The notes: generated by a model from the sequence alone, not told the origin. A DNA stretch of 64,000 nucleotides from Hymenopus coronatus (GCA_030762935.1 CM060895.1:33751001-33815000); one strand, 5' to 3'. Shown: positions 22,915-34,588, counted from the first letter of the stretch. Numbers and translations: made by a program.

Positions 22915-23027
22915 TTTATACATATGATCCTAAAATACATATTTTCAGTAAAATCCGGCTATGAATTTTAGTGGAATACAATACTTTCTCTACCCATATA
23001 CTATGTACAGTCGAAAAAGTAAAATAA
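22915..23027 (-). mobile_element. Outer family H copy, right segment
   Basis: ATTTTTATACATATGATCCT through TACTATGTACAGTCGAAAAA to AGTAAAA is the 5' end that completes the outer copy begun at 20167. Confidence 0.7.
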
Positions 23028-23875
23028 TCTGATATGTTCCATTCATATGGCTTTCTCTACATCTCTGCAACAAATTATTGTTAAAAAGCTAATACTTCTT
23101 ATTACTTCATGCTAAAAGAAAAGAAAAGAAAAAAAAAAAAAACTAGCAGAAATAGTCTTACTACTTGCTTCCTTGTAAGTAAAAGAGAAATAAGGGAGTA
23201 CCATAGGTTAAAGTGATAGTGAAAAGCTGGTTGCTATGTAATTGAAGTTCCTTTGTTTGTACCGACAGGAGTTGACAAATTCCTGTTTGAGAAAAGCATA
23301 AGTTTTTAAAGCTGAAACCAAAATCAAGGAATATCTCAAAAACGATCAACTCCACGAAAAAAAAAAATTATATAACTTAGCTGTGTGTTTCAATGTGCTC
23401 TACATTTTTATGTGGTAAGTTTCTGTCCATCTCTTACGGTTTAGCATTATGCAAAATTTCGTAAAATTCATCCAGAATAAAGTCTTCAGAGGCTATTCCC
23501 AGAAAATTCAAGACTAACATATTATTTGTCAGGTACATATTGTCATATACGATATTTTAATCAAAATCGTTAGAGCCATTTTTTTGCAAAATAAACATTT
23601 TCGAAAAAAGTTAGGAATGTGGGAATTTTCTTGAAAATCTTCGTGTCGCATCCTTGGAAGATACCAAACCTAAATACCAAGTTTGGTATTTAACAGTCTT
23701 TTCGTTTCTGAGCTATGCTGTCCACACACACACACACTGACAGACACTGACAGACACAAACACGCGCACACACGGACCTTTTTTCCAGAAATGCTTATTT
23801 TGGATTCAGGGGGACCCAAAACATGTATTTCCGGTGAAATCTTGGCATCAAATTTTTGGGTGCATTACAATAATA
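23028..23875 (-). mobile_element. Family H element lacking the terminal palindrome
   Basis: Starts AATCTGATATGTTCCATTCA. The body is complete, with a CA tract at 23724-23775, and it stops after TTGGGTGCATTACAATA, so the 5' terminus is lost. Confidence 0.85.
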
Positions 23876-25248
23876 CATAATTAGAATTAGAAGAGTACCC
23901 AGCCCACATCACTGTATATACACCTATATTTGTACAAACCAAAAAAAAATAAATAAACCAAGTTAAAAGTATATAATCGTCTTACATGATCATAAAATTA
24001 AAGACAAAAATAAAGAAAAAACAGAACAAATATAATATAGATCAAACAAACAACGGTATTTGAGCTTGGGTTATATAAATTGGTTTTATATTCTCCATAC
24101 ACGTGTAGAGAAAGTAAAAAGAAAGAACAAAAGAAAAAACGTAAATTAATGTTTGCCGTTACTTTGCACGTGTATGCTCTTTTGCTCCCAAAATTGAATG
24201 ATGCAACAAAACACAAGCGAAAACACAAACTGTCATACTGTAACAAAACACAAGCGAATTCTCTATTTTCAATTACTGCGGAGATGTATACGATATTGTC
24301 AGAACACACTTATTGCTGCAACCATTACCCCCGACTATCATTCATTGTAATAAATTTGACCCACTTAAACAATAAATATGCTCCATTTAACTTGTGTGAA
24401 TACAAATGATGCTAATAATTAATTGATCCCTCGTGCTGGAAACTTGGGGCAGCGAATTGCCCCCAGCTTTAAGCTAAAACTGTGTAGCAGTAGATTAACT
24501 ATGGCTTCCTCTTTTCATGAGTGAGTGTCCCTCTAGCAGAAGAAAAATGTAGGAGACATAAACTGGAATAATGAAATCCAAAATATGTTATGCGACGTCA
24601 GGAGGAGAAGAAACAGCGAAAGTGAACAGGGCTTACAAAATTAAGTATTTTAGGAAGGGATATTGTGTTTCTGTTAAAATATGACAGCATTTTTGTCTCC
24701 TGATTCTGCCACGCAGTTTAAATGGATCACTTCCATGCCCCGTAGCGTTTTACGTCTTGGGAATTAACACGACAATTCAGCTCAACCATTAAAGCGCCAA
24801 TGGAATGACCGAGACATAGGCAATTTCAATCAATCATGGTCACCTGAGGAAGCGATATTGTCTAAAAATCTTATCGCAGCTGATGTTCATTTAATTGAGA
24901 TCTTGTCGCACCTGACGTTCGTTTGTTAAATATCCTGGTTTGCTTATTATAACAAGGTGACAATCCAGTCACTTTTAATAACTGTCAGTTCCACAATTCT
25001 ACTTTCAATTAATTCAGTTCAAAAAAGGAGTGAAAATAACAATCGCTGTTTGTATTTGTTATGTATGAGATGATGTTAATAACCTCAAATAAAATAATCT
25101 TTATTTCCATTTCATGTATTAGTTATTAAAAGCTGAAATAAAATAATTGTTCCCTATTTCTATTGTAGCGATCCATATTCGTCACTGGGTGTCGACACGG
25201 TCAGCCATTTCATAATTCAGGAGGCAGTGAGGAAAGAAAGGAAAAAAA
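23876..25248. other. Low-copy DNA with minor structures
   Basis: No gene is supported. A family H terminus remnant (ACGTGTAGAGAAAGTAAAAA) sits at 24100-24120. An imperfect 34-bp direct repeat lies at 24870-24935 (CTTATCGCAGCTGATGTTCA versus CTTGTCGCACCTGACGTTCG), preceded by a GCGATA / TATCGC stem. A 109-codon frame at 24080-24409 has no recognisable domain. Confidence 0.4.
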
Positions 25249-26106
25249 ATTCCGATGTGTTCCATTCACATGACTTTCTCTACATCTCTGTAATAAATTA
25301 TTGTTACTAAACTTATGCTTCTATATATTTCATGCTAATCGGCAAAAAATTAGCAGAAATAGTCTAATTACTTGCTTCCTTGAAGGTAGAAGCGAAATAA
25401 GGGAGTAACTTAGGTTAAAGCGATAGTCGAAAGCTGGTCGCTATGTGACTGAGGTTCCTTTGTTGGTATGGACAGGAGTTGACAGATTCCTGTATGAGAA
25501 AAGTTAAGTTTTTCGTACCTGAAAACAAAAACAAGGAATATCTCAAAAACGATCAACTCCAACAAAAAAATGCATACATCATAAATTGTGTGTTTTAATG
25601 TGCTCTACATTTTTTTGTGTGGTAAGTGTCTATCTCTAACGGTTTAGCAGTTATGCAAAATTCCCTAAAATTCACTCAGAATAAAGTAGTCTTCATGGGC
25701 TATTCCCAGAAAATTCAAAATATACATTTTATTTGGCAGGTAAATATCTTTAATATTTTAATCAAATCGTTAGAGCCATTTTTGAGAAAATCAAAATTTT
25801 TCGAAAAAAAGTTCTATGTAAAGGGTAGTTTGGGGTGGGGGATTTTTCTCAAAAACTTCGTGACGCATCCCTGGAAGATACTAAACTTAAATACCAAGTT
25901 TGGTATTTTACCGACTTTTCGTTTTTGAGTTATCGTGTTCACAGACACACGGACACACACATATGGACCTTTTTCTGAAAATACTTTTTTTAGATAAAGG
26001 GGACCCTAAAACATTTATTTCCGGTGAAATCTCGGTGTCGAATTTTAGGTGGAGTGCAATACCTTCTCTATACACTATGTACATAGTTCGTATAGAGAAA
26101 GTAAAA
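25249..26106 (-). mobile_element. Family H (HINE-like) element, full length
   Basis: Starts TTCCGATGTGTTCCATTCAC and ends TTCGTATAGAGAAAGTAAAA with the palindrome half CACTATGTACATAG. The flanks are A-rich on the left and AATTCAGG on the right, with no direct duplication visible. This is a young copy. Confidence 0.9.
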
Positions 26107-26939
26107 ATTCAGGATAATGATGCGCAGAGCTTTGAAAAGACACGAATATAAATTAACAGACTCACTCGAATTGATTTTGTTGAATTACAAGATATGTCTT
26201 TACTGTTTCAAAAGAAAAGGCTCTTTTCCTGTCGCTCAAAATATTTTTGAGTCTTCCACAAGATTGTTCGTGTCTAAAACCTGCCCTTTCGCATTTTCGA
26301 TATTTTTCAAACTGCATCGTGTTTCAGTGTTCACTGGTTTATCTACTAGCAGGAATTAAACGAGGTCAGGCAGTGAGCAATGCTAGATAGGCGGCCCGTT
26401 TCGAAACGGCTGTAGAGACGTTAATAACGTCATAGTTAATCCCACAGTTTCGTGACCCTGAAGCGAGCTTTAGTTATTAGTAATTTGGGACAGTGGGAGT
26501 AGAAAAGAACGAAGCTAATGACAGCGTTGAATTTTCCTCTTACAGCAGAAGGCATGGCTTACTTGATGTATTTGTTTGTCAGTGCCAGTTGGAATTTTCA
26601 CCGGCAGTTGATTCTTGAAATTGAAATGTAGCGTGAACAGGAGATGTGGTTAATTAATATCTCGGGGGATTGAAAAACTGAGTGTACAATGTGTGTCACA
26701 ATGAGTCATGAATTCCGTAATTACAAATGCAACTTTACATAATTCAGTTATGGGTCATTTGTTTGGAAAACCCTCCTCGTTATAAATCTATATTATTCGG
26801 TATGTCGAGCCACCACTGCTAATAGATATCAATTCGAATGCGCAAAATCTTCTGTGATTCAATAATGTTGAAACCAACAGATTTATGTATGATATTTGAA
26901 ATTTAAAGGTGTACTAACCTTCATCACTTTAGTCATAAT
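26107..26939. other. Low-copy DNA, no gene supported
   Basis: An 80-codon frame at 26117-26359 has no recognisable motif. The segment 26360-26460 is somewhat GC-rich. Nothing else was seen. Confidence 0.35.
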
Positions 26940-27185
26940 GAAAAGCTCATAGTCCAGTGGTCGGCAAGCTGACTTCTCACCCGGAGGTCGTGGGTTTGAT
27001 TCCGGGCTGGGGAGGGGAATTTTTCTTTAACCAGAATTATTCTTTATTCCCTACAGAGTTTCGAAGTATGTATGTGAGAGTGAATGTGTATGTGTGTGAA
27101 GGAAATAACATTATTAAAACCCAACGTAAAGAACCTACAGACAACGATTTGATTCTAATGCGAAGCCCCTGATATGACCTTAGAT
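26940..27185 (+). mobile_element. SINE-B (tRNA-derived)
   Basis: A-box-like TAGTCCAGTGGTCGGCAAGC and B box GTGGGTTTGATTCCGGG are 30-35 bases apart. The body AGTATGTATGTGAGAGTGAA, CAACGTAAAGAACCTACAGA and the end TGACCTTAGATGTTAAAG match 57235-57485 on the opposite strand, confirming a dispersed family of about 240 bp. Confidence 0.8.
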
Positions 27186-27211
27186 GTTAAAGGGATTTAT
27201 GTAAATGAAAC

Positions 27212-27345
27212 AATAAGTCCGTGGCCGAGTGGTTAGACCATTCGCTTCCCACATAGGCGGTCCGGGTTCTATTCCAAGTGACTCCATGTGGGATTTGTGG
27301 TGGAAGAAACGGCGTCTGGGTGGGTTTTCTCCGGGTTCTCCTTTT
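27212..27345 (+). mobile_element. SINE-A, 5' part
   Basis: The tRNA-like head GTGGCCGAGTGGTTAGACCA and B box TCCGGGTTCTATTCC resemble a serine/leucine-type tRNA. They are followed by the SINE-A body TTGTGGTGGAAGAAACGGCG and CTCCGGGTTCTCC. The element is cut here by the NUMT and family H insertions and continues at 28444. Confidence 0.8.
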
Positions 27346-28236
27346 TACTTCCTCTATACGCGCTATGTACATAGTGTATAGAGAAAGTATTACACTCCAT
27401 CAAAAAATTTGATACCGAGATTTCACCGGAAATATATGTTTTAGGATCCCCAATATCCAAAAAAAGCATTTTCACAAAAAGGTCCGTGTGTGTGTGTGTA
27501 TGTGTGTCCGTGTGTCAGTGAGTCCGTGTGTCTGTGAACACGATAACTCAAAAACGAAAAGTCATTAAAATACCAAACTTGGTATTTCAGTTTAGTATCT
27601 TCCAGGGATGTGACACGAAGATTTTGAAAAAAATCCCCGCACCCCCAACTACCCTTAACATGGAACATTTTTTCGAAAATTTTGATTTTCTCAAAAATGG
27701 TTCTAACGATTTTGATTAAAATATTGTACAGTAAAGATATTTACCTGCCAAATAAAATGTATATCTTGAATTTTCTGGGAATAGCCTCTGAAGAGTATTT
27801 TATTCTGAATGAATTTTACTGAATTTTGAATAACTGCTAAACCGAAAGAGATGAACAAAAACGTACTCCACAGAAAATGTAGAGCACGTTAAAACACACA
27901 ATTTATGTTATATACATTTTTTTCGTGGAGTTCGTCGTTTTGGAGACATTCCTTATTTTTGGTTTCTGCTATGAAAAACGTACTTTTCTCATACAGGAAC
28001 TTGTCAACTCCTATCCATATAAACAAAGGAACTTCATTGACATAACAACCAGCTTCTGACTATCACTTTAACCTATGGTAGTCCCTTATTTCGCTTCTAC
28101 TTACAAGGAAGCAAGTAATAAAACTATTTCTGCTAATTTTTTATGATTAGCATAAAGTAAATAGAAGTATAAGTTTTTTAAGAATAGTTTGTTGCAGGGA
28201 TATAGAGAAAGTCATGTGAACGGTACACATCAGGTT
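27346..28236 (+). mobile_element. Family H (HINE-like) element at a SINE/NUMT junction
   Basis: 5' end TACTTCCTCTATACGCGCTA with TGTACATAGTGTATAGAG; 3' end GAGAAAGTCATGTGAACGGT, then ACACATCAGGTTTTTT. (TG)n lies at 27486-27510. It lies exactly in the T run where SINE-A sequence meets the mitochondrial fragment, consistent with T-T insertion and no duplication. Confidence 0.9.
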
Positions 28237-28443
28237 TTTTATTTGCTTATGCTATTTTACGGTCCATTCCTAGTAAACTAGGAGGTCTAATTGCCCTAAT
28301 AGTTTCAATTGCAATCTTATTTTTTATATCTCTAAATATTTCAAATTCTCGCGGATTACAATATTACCCAATTAACCCCCAGCCACTCATTCTCCCAATT
28401 GCTCTATCATTAGCTTTCCTATCATCCTTTTCTTGCATTTAAT
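28236..28443 (+). pseudogene. Nuclear mitochondrial insert: cytochrome b fragment
   Basis: Frame one reads [20 protein letters not shown], then a hydrophobic stretch and [11 protein letters not shown]. This is the conserved segment after the PEWYF motif in the C-terminal third of mitochondrial cytochrome b, the quinol-oxidising subunit of complex III. About 68 codons remain before a TAA. The part after YPIN is hydrophobic but poorly matched, so a frameshift or true divergence is possible. ATA codons would be Met in the invertebrate mitochondrial code. It cannot encode a working protein and sits inside a SINE. Confidence 0.85.
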
Positions 28444-28488
28444 ATCATCCACTTTCTCATGCCTGGCTATGGGCTGACCACACGATCC
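28444..28488 (+). mobile_element. SINE-A, 3' part, first piece
   Basis: TCATCCACTTTCTCATGCCT and GGCTATGGGCTGACC align with the 3' half of SINE-A at 21960-22334. About 100 bases of SINE body between 27345 and here are missing, apparently lost when the mitochondrial fragment entered. It ends with CCACACGATCC, the left target duplication of the next SINE. Confidence 0.65.
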
Positions 28489-28711
28489 CTGTCGCCCTCC
28501 GTGCTGTAATGGTTACCATGCTACTTCATATACCCAAGGTCACGGGTGTAAAAATCCTTAGCATAACTTCCTTCGGAAGGGAAGTAAAACCCTTGGTCTA
28601 TCAAGCATGATAGAGAGGCCTCTGAGCGGTCTTTCACGCCCAATTTAGAATGAGACGCTGAGAACCACAGTAGTTAAAGAGCGTTCATAAATAACACGCC
28701 ATTTCATTTTT
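28489..28711 (+). mobile_element. SINE-T with an 11-bp target-site duplication
   Basis: A 223-bp insert is flanked by CCACACGATCC at 28478-28488 and 28712-28722. Inside, CGTGCTGTAATGGTTACCAT is A-box-like and AGGTCACGGGTGTAAAAATC is a degenerate B-box region. The 3' end is T-rich (CATTTCATTTTT). Perfect duplication plus tRNA-like head support retroposition into the 3' part of SINE-A. Confidence 0.75.
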
Positions 28712-28812
28712 CCACACGATCCAGATTCTTCATTCTGTTGTTTTATGCCGTTGGCTCCCCGACAGGCTTTGACCCCTAGGCACCCGCTTGTAAATCTTAG
28801 GGGAGGGGTCAG
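28712..28812 (+). mobile_element. SINE-A, 3' end
   Basis: Completes the SINE-A begun at 27212: TGCCGTTGGCTCCCCGACAG, then CGCTTGTAAATCTTAGGGGA, the same terminal sequence as the full copy at 21960-22334. Confidence 0.8.
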
Positions 28813-28824
28813 TCTTAAATAGGA

Positions 28825-29697
28825 AAAGTACTTTCTCTACATCTCTGCTACAATTTGTTATTAAAAAGCTTATGCTTCTATTTACTTCATTTACTTAATC
28901 GAAAAACAACTAGTAGAAATAGTCTTATTACTGGGTTCCTTGTAAGCAGAAGCGAAATAAGGGACTACCATATGTTAAAGTGGTAGTCAAAAGCTGGTTG
29001 CTATGTGACTGAAGTTCCTTTGTTTGTATGGACAGGAATTGACAAATTCCGGTATGAGAAAATTATAAGTTTTTTAAAGCTGAAACCAATAACAAGGAAC
29101 ATCTCAAAACCGATCAACTCCATGAAAAAAATTAATATGACACAAATTGTGTGTTTTATCGTGATCTATTTTTTTTTTTTTTGGTTCGTTTCTATCCATT
29201 TCTTACGGTTTAGCAGTTATGCACAATTTCGTAAAATTCATCCAGAATAAAGTAGTCTTTAGAGGCTATTCCCAGAAAATTCAAGATATACATTTTATTT
29301 GTCAGGTAAATATATTTAATGTTAGATATTTTAACCAAAATTGTTACAGCCATTTTTGAGAAAATCAAAATTTTCGAAAAATGTTCCATGTAAAGGGTAT
29401 TTGGGGGCCCGCACTTGAAAATCTTCGTGTTGAATTCTTACAAGATACGAAACTTAAATACCAAGTTTGGTTTTTAACGGTCTTTACGTTTTTGAGCTAT
29501 GCTGCCCAAAGACAGACACACACACATAGACACACCCAGACAGACGGACACACACACGGACATTCTTCTAAAAAAAAATTTGGATTCAGGGGGTCTCAAA
29601 ACATCCATTTACGGTGAAATCTCGGTATCGAATTTTTGGGTGCAATACAATACCTTCTCTGTACACTACGTACATTACACGTGTAGAGAAAGTAATA
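28825..29697 (-). mobile_element. Family H element, 3' hairpin missing
   Basis: Begins at AGTACTTTCTCTACATCTCT, so the ATCTGATG hairpin end is absent. The body is complete, with a CA/GA tract at 29510-29560, and it ends CACGTGTAGAGAAAGTAATA. Confidence 0.85.
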
Positions 29698-29902
29698 AAA
29701 AATGTACAGTGCTCTGCTTTGCTAGAATTCAATATTCCTGGTGTGTTTGAAATAGTGAAGTTAGTAATGTTGACCCACGTAACAAATTAGTTTCTTGGAA
29801 TTCGGAGAATTACCAAGTAGAATATCGTATTATTGCGTGCTCCAAGCGGAGTTGAAGGAAATCAATCTCTCCTAAAAAAGGAAACTCAAGAATAAAACGA
29901 TA

Positions 29903-30336
29903 AATGTTATGTGTTCCATTCACATGACTTTCTCTACCTATAATGTAACAAACTATTCTTAGAAAAGCATATTATTCAATCTGCTTCATGCTAATCAAGG
30001 TAAGCATTAGAAGAACTGTTCTTATTACTTACTTCCTTAAAAGTACGAGTTAGGAAATAACTGCATACATTACGCTAAAGCGATATACAAATCTTTTAAA
30101 AACTGACCACTATGTGATATAATTAATATTCTGTTCTCTTTGCATGGCAGGATATTAAAACAAAAGAGATATGAAACAATTGGTGACTTCTCATATGAAA
30201 ACATTTTAAGCATTTTAATATGGAAATCATCAACAAGGAATATCTCGGGAATTGTAAACTGTACAACAAATGTATATGATATAAATTTAAGGTTTTAAGG
30301 ATATATACATTTTTTGTGCATAAGCTTTAGTTTTTT
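29903..30336 (-). mobile_element. Family H copy, 3' half
   Basis: AATGTTATGTGTTCCATTCA through an old, diverged body to GTGCATAAGCTTTAG. It is cut where the forward copy 30337-31018 begins, so that copy probably inserted into its T-rich interior. Confidence 0.75.
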
Positions 30337-31018
30337 ACTTTCTCTATACGTACTATGTACATAGTGTATAGAGATAGCTCAAAAACGAAAAGTCGGTAAA
30401 ATACCAAACGTGGTATGCGACATGAAGGTTTTGAGAAACATCCCCCACCCCAAACTACCCTTTACATGGAACTTTTTTTCGAAAATTTTGATTTTCTCAA
30501 AAATGGCTTTAACGAGTTTGATTAAAATTTCGTATATTAAAGATATTTACACGAAAAAAGTGTATATCTTAAATTTTCTGGGAATGGGCTCTGAAGACTA
30601 CTTTATTCTGTATGAATTTTACGGAATTTTGCATAACTGCTAAACCGTTAGAGATGGACAAAGACTTACAACACAAAAAATTTAGAGCATCTTAAAACAC
30701 ACAATTTATCTTATATACATTTTTTTCGTGGAGTTGGTCGTTTTTGAGATACTCCCTATTTTTTGGATTCAGCTTTAAAAAACATACTTTTCTCATACAG
30801 GAATTTAACAATTCCAATTCATACAAACAAAGAAACTTCAGCTACATAGCAACCAACTTTTGAGTATCACTTCAACCTATGGTACTCCCTTATTTCGCTT
30901 CTACTTACAAGGAAGCAGTAATAGGACTATTTCTACTGATTTTTTCTCAATTAGTATGAAATAAATAGAAGCAGGGATATAGAGAAAGTCATGTGAATGG
31001 TACACATCAGATTTTTTT
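30337..31018 (+). mobile_element. Family H deletion derivative joined at the palindrome
   Basis: The 5' end TACTTTCTCTATACGTACTA, then TGTACATAGTGTATAGAGA, is fused directly to TAGCTCAAAAACGAAAAGTC. About 190 bases, including the whole (TG)n tract, are deleted. The 3' end is intact: AAGTCATGTGAATGGTACAC, then ATCAGATTTTTTT. Confidence 0.85.
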
Positions 31019-31655
31019 TCTTATAGTAAACCAGTTACGCAAAACTACATAAGCGATGAAAACTCCCCCGATATTCACGCCAAAGGAGTGATATATCAGT
31101 GAAAGTTTTGACTTACTAACCTCATCTATGTGTTCCAAGTTCTGAAAATTATATATAATACACTTTGGCAATGGAAAAGCCCTCAGATGCATTGGTCGAG
31201 TATTTTTGTGGGAAATTATGGTTACCTATATTTTAAAACGTTTATCTTGATTTTAATGACGTGGTTATATAATAACACAAAGCTATATAATTTCCAGATA
31301 ATACGAAGCCCTTTAATATACTCGGAAAAATGGGATTCCGCACGCTCAGGCCACCAAGTTGAGAAATATACAATCCTCGAACACAGAGAAAACTAATCTC
31401 AGCTAATACAACATACCTGTTCACTGATGCCATTACATAAACGTAAGTGACACAAACGTTTTCTCTTTTCAACCTTCAGTTAATCAATGTTTTTTTTTTT
31501 TCCACACAAACCATATGACACAGACCAGAAGATCCGTGATTTAAATTCCGGCTATGAATCTATCTGGCTGTAGAAAAAAAAAAATTTCCAAATACGATTT
31601 TATTACCAGAGAGCGAAAATTTAACACTAACATTGTTTTAAAAATAAAACTAAAA
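31019..31655. other. Low-copy AT-rich DNA
   Basis: No gene recognised; an 88-codon frame at 31130-31396 lacks any motif. Homopolymer T and A runs occur at 31490 and 31574. Confidence 0.4.
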
Positions 31656-32005
31656 TTTTGATTTGTTCCATTCATATGCCTTTTTGTAGCTATTACACAT
31701 GCAAACAATTATTACAAAAGATAATTATCTTATCTACAGCATGATATTCGAGATAAATTAGCACAAATGGTCTTATTATTTGCTTACTTGTAAGTAGTAG
31801 GAAAATAATAAAATGCAGTAGGCTAAGGCGATAGACAAATCTATTAAAGTTGGTCGCCATGTGAAGTAATTGAAATTCGGTTCGCTTTATATGGCCCGCA
31901 ATAAAAAATAGAAATGAAACGAAAGGTGACTTCCCGTTTAAGAAAAGTTACGTTATCCAAAATTGAAACCAATAACAAGGAGTATCTCATAAACGTTCAT
32001 TAAAA
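31656..32005 (-). mobile_element. Outer family H copy, left segment
   Basis: Starts TTTTGATTTGTTCCATTCAT and is cut after ACGTTCATTAAAAA, the same internal A-run used at 20483 and 38450. It resumes at 33388. Confidence 0.8.
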
Positions 32006-33387
32006 ACTCTGATGTGTTCCATTCACAAGACTTTCTCTACATCTCTGCAACGAATAATTGTTAAAAAAGCTTATGCTTCTATTTACTTCATGCTAATCGA
32101 GGAAATATTAGTAACATTAGTCTTATTACTGGGTTCCTTATAAGTAGAAGCGAAAGGGAGAACAATAGGTTAAAGGAAAGTCAAAAGCTGGTTGCTATGT
32201 GACTGAAGTTCCTTTGGTGGTATGTATGGACACGAGTTCATAAATGACTGTATTAGAAAAATATAAGTATTTTAAAGCTGAAATCAAAAACAAGGAATAT
32301 CTAAAAAATTATCAAACTCCACGAAAAAATACTTATAATCTAAATTATGTGTTTTAACGTGCTCTTCATTTTTATGAGGTAAGAAATTCTACAACTCTTA
32401 CGGTTTAGCAGTTATGCAAAATTCCATAAAATTCATGCGGAATAAAGAGGCTATTCCCACAAAATTCGAGATATACATTAAAGGTAAAGTAAATATGTTT
32501 AATGTTTGATATTTTAATCAAAATCGTTAGATCCATTTTAAAGAAAATCAAACATATCGAAAATGTTCCATTTATAGGCTAGTTGGGGGGGGGGGGGATT
32601 TTCTTGAAAATCTTCGTTTGGCATCTTGGAAGATGCCAAACTTAAATACAAAGTTTGGTGTTTAACGGTCTTTTCGTTTGTGAGCTATGCTGTCCACAGA
32701 CACTCAGACACAGGCACAAACACAGAGATACACACACGCACACACGGACCGTTTTGTAAAAATGCTTCTTTTGGATTCAGGGGGACACAAACCATGTATT
32801 TCCGGTGAAATCTCTGTATCAAATATTTGGGTGCAATACAATACCTTCTCTATTCACTATGAGAAAAGTATGTTTTTCAGGCTGAAACTAAAAACAAGGA
32901 ATATCTTAAAATACGATCGACTCCATGAAAAATAATGTATTTAACATAAATTGTGTGCATTAATGTGCTCTATATTTTCTGTGTGCTAAGTTTTTGTCCA
33001 TTTCTTACTGTTTAGTATTTACGCAAAATTCCATAAAATTCATCCAGAATAAAGTAGTCTTCAGAGGCTATTTCCAGAAAATACAAGATATACATTTTAT
33101 TTGTCAGGTAAATGTCTTTAATACATCATATTTTATTCAAAATCGTTAGAGCCATTTTTGAGAAAATCGAAATTTTCGAAAAAGTTTCCATGTAACGGAC
33201 TTCTATGTTGTCCACAGACACATACAAACACTCGTACACTAACTGATCTTTTTCAAAAAATGCTTTTTTTGGATTCAGGTGGACCCAAAAAGATGTATTT
33301 CCGGTGAAATCTCGGAATCGAATTTTTGAGTTGAATGTAATACCCCTCTCTATACACTATGTACAAAGTACGCGTAGAGAAAGTGAA
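32006..33387 (-). mobile_element. Inner family H tandem dimer
   Basis: Unit 1 (32006-32860) runs from CTCTGATGTGTTCCATTCAC to CTCTATTCACTATG inside the palindrome. It is joined directly to the internal AGAAAAGTATGTTTTTCAGG of unit 2 (32861-33387), which finishes ACGCGTAGAGAAAGTGAAA. Unit 1 contains a G-run at 32586-32597 and a CA tract at 32700-32745. The join suggests a slip or recombination between copies. Confidence 0.8.
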
Positions 33388-33907
33388 ACAAATTATATGA
33401 CAGGAAATGTGTGTTTTAATGAGATCTACATTTTTTGTGTAGGAAGTTTTCGTATATCTCTTACAGTTTGTCAGTTATACAAAGCCATCCAGAATGAAGT
33501 GTTCAGAGGATATTGCCAAAATATTCAAGACATACATTTCGTTAGTCATAAAACTATCTTAAACATAAGATATCTTAATCAAAATATTTAGAACCATTTT
33601 TGATAAAATAAAACTTTTCGAAAAATGTATCATGCAAAGAGTCGTTTGGGAGGCAGTGAGATTTTTTTTGAAAATCTTCGTGTCGCATCCTTGGAAGATA
33701 CCAAACTTAAATACTAAGTTTGGTATTAAACGGTCTTTTCGTTTTTGAGCCATGTTGTCCACAGACACACACACAAACAAACAAATATGACATTTTTCAA
33801 AAAATGATTTTTTGGATTCAGGGTGTCTCAAAACGTGTTATTCCGGTGGAATCTCCGTAATGCAACTTTGACGCTTTACAATGCCTTCTCTATACACTAT
33901 GTACATA
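33388..33907 (-). mobile_element. Outer family H copy, right segment
   Basis: AAATTATATGACAGGAAATG resumes the copy interrupted at 32005. It runs to CTATACACTATGTACATAG and stops inside the palindrome. Confidence 0.75.
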
Positions 33908-34588
33908 GCACCATAAATTATTATTCATCTCTCTTATCTTAATTTATATATAGGTACTAAATTAAAATCTCCTCATAAAACATAATAAAATAAACGAAAA
34001 GGATGATATTTAATTCAGAATTTATTATTTTTTTTGAGATTAATATTTTTAGTGAATATTGATTTTTTTTTGTTGAAGAGGTTTAAGATATATTTTTGGT
34101 TATGATATATTTGGGTTTTGGTTATGTAGAGAAGGTAAAAAAGGTTATTTTCCGCGCCATTATTTCGAAAATGGCATATTTACACTTTTCTTTAATAATA
34201 TTTAACTCGAAGCAGTAAAATCTTTTTGCAACTTAAAAGTGTACAATAAACGATTTTTTTTCAGTGGTTTTGTATATTTTGAAAATAATAGTATTGTGGC
34301 CTGAACACAAATTTATATTACAATTACCTATTTGAATTCACAGAAAAGGTACAACAAAGAATTTTTGTTTTTAGATGCTTTAATTTAATAATGACAATCT
34401 TTATGTACCAGGAAAATGTTTTCAAATTTCAAAACTAATGTAATGAACTAATGTATTTCTAACCAATACAACAAGCAACATTATACTGTGTTCGAAATTT
34501 TGGGAATTATAGCTAATAATTTTAACCTTGCATTTTCAGGTTATATTTTTATATCGCTTAGAGCTGTAAGATAATATCGTAAAATGTT
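33908..34588. other. Very AT-rich low-copy DNA
   Basis: Long T-rich stretches at 34020-34140; the segment ending ATGTAGAGAAGGTAAAAAAG at 34122-34141 resembles a family H terminus without a body. No gene was seen. Confidence 0.4.

Noticed and set aside
24845..24900. Hammerhead-like motif starting CTGAGGA
   Set aside because: A GCGATA/TATCGC stem is present but no GAAA follows it, so the core is absent.
27212..27290. Functional serine/leucine tRNA gene
   Set aside because: A and B boxes are good, but the sequence continues into the SINE-A body, and no matching acceptor stem or terminator was found.
33908..34588. A second mitochondrial insert, suggested by extreme AT content
   Set aside because: No frame gives a recognisable mitochondrial protein and no rRNA or tRNA fold was evident.
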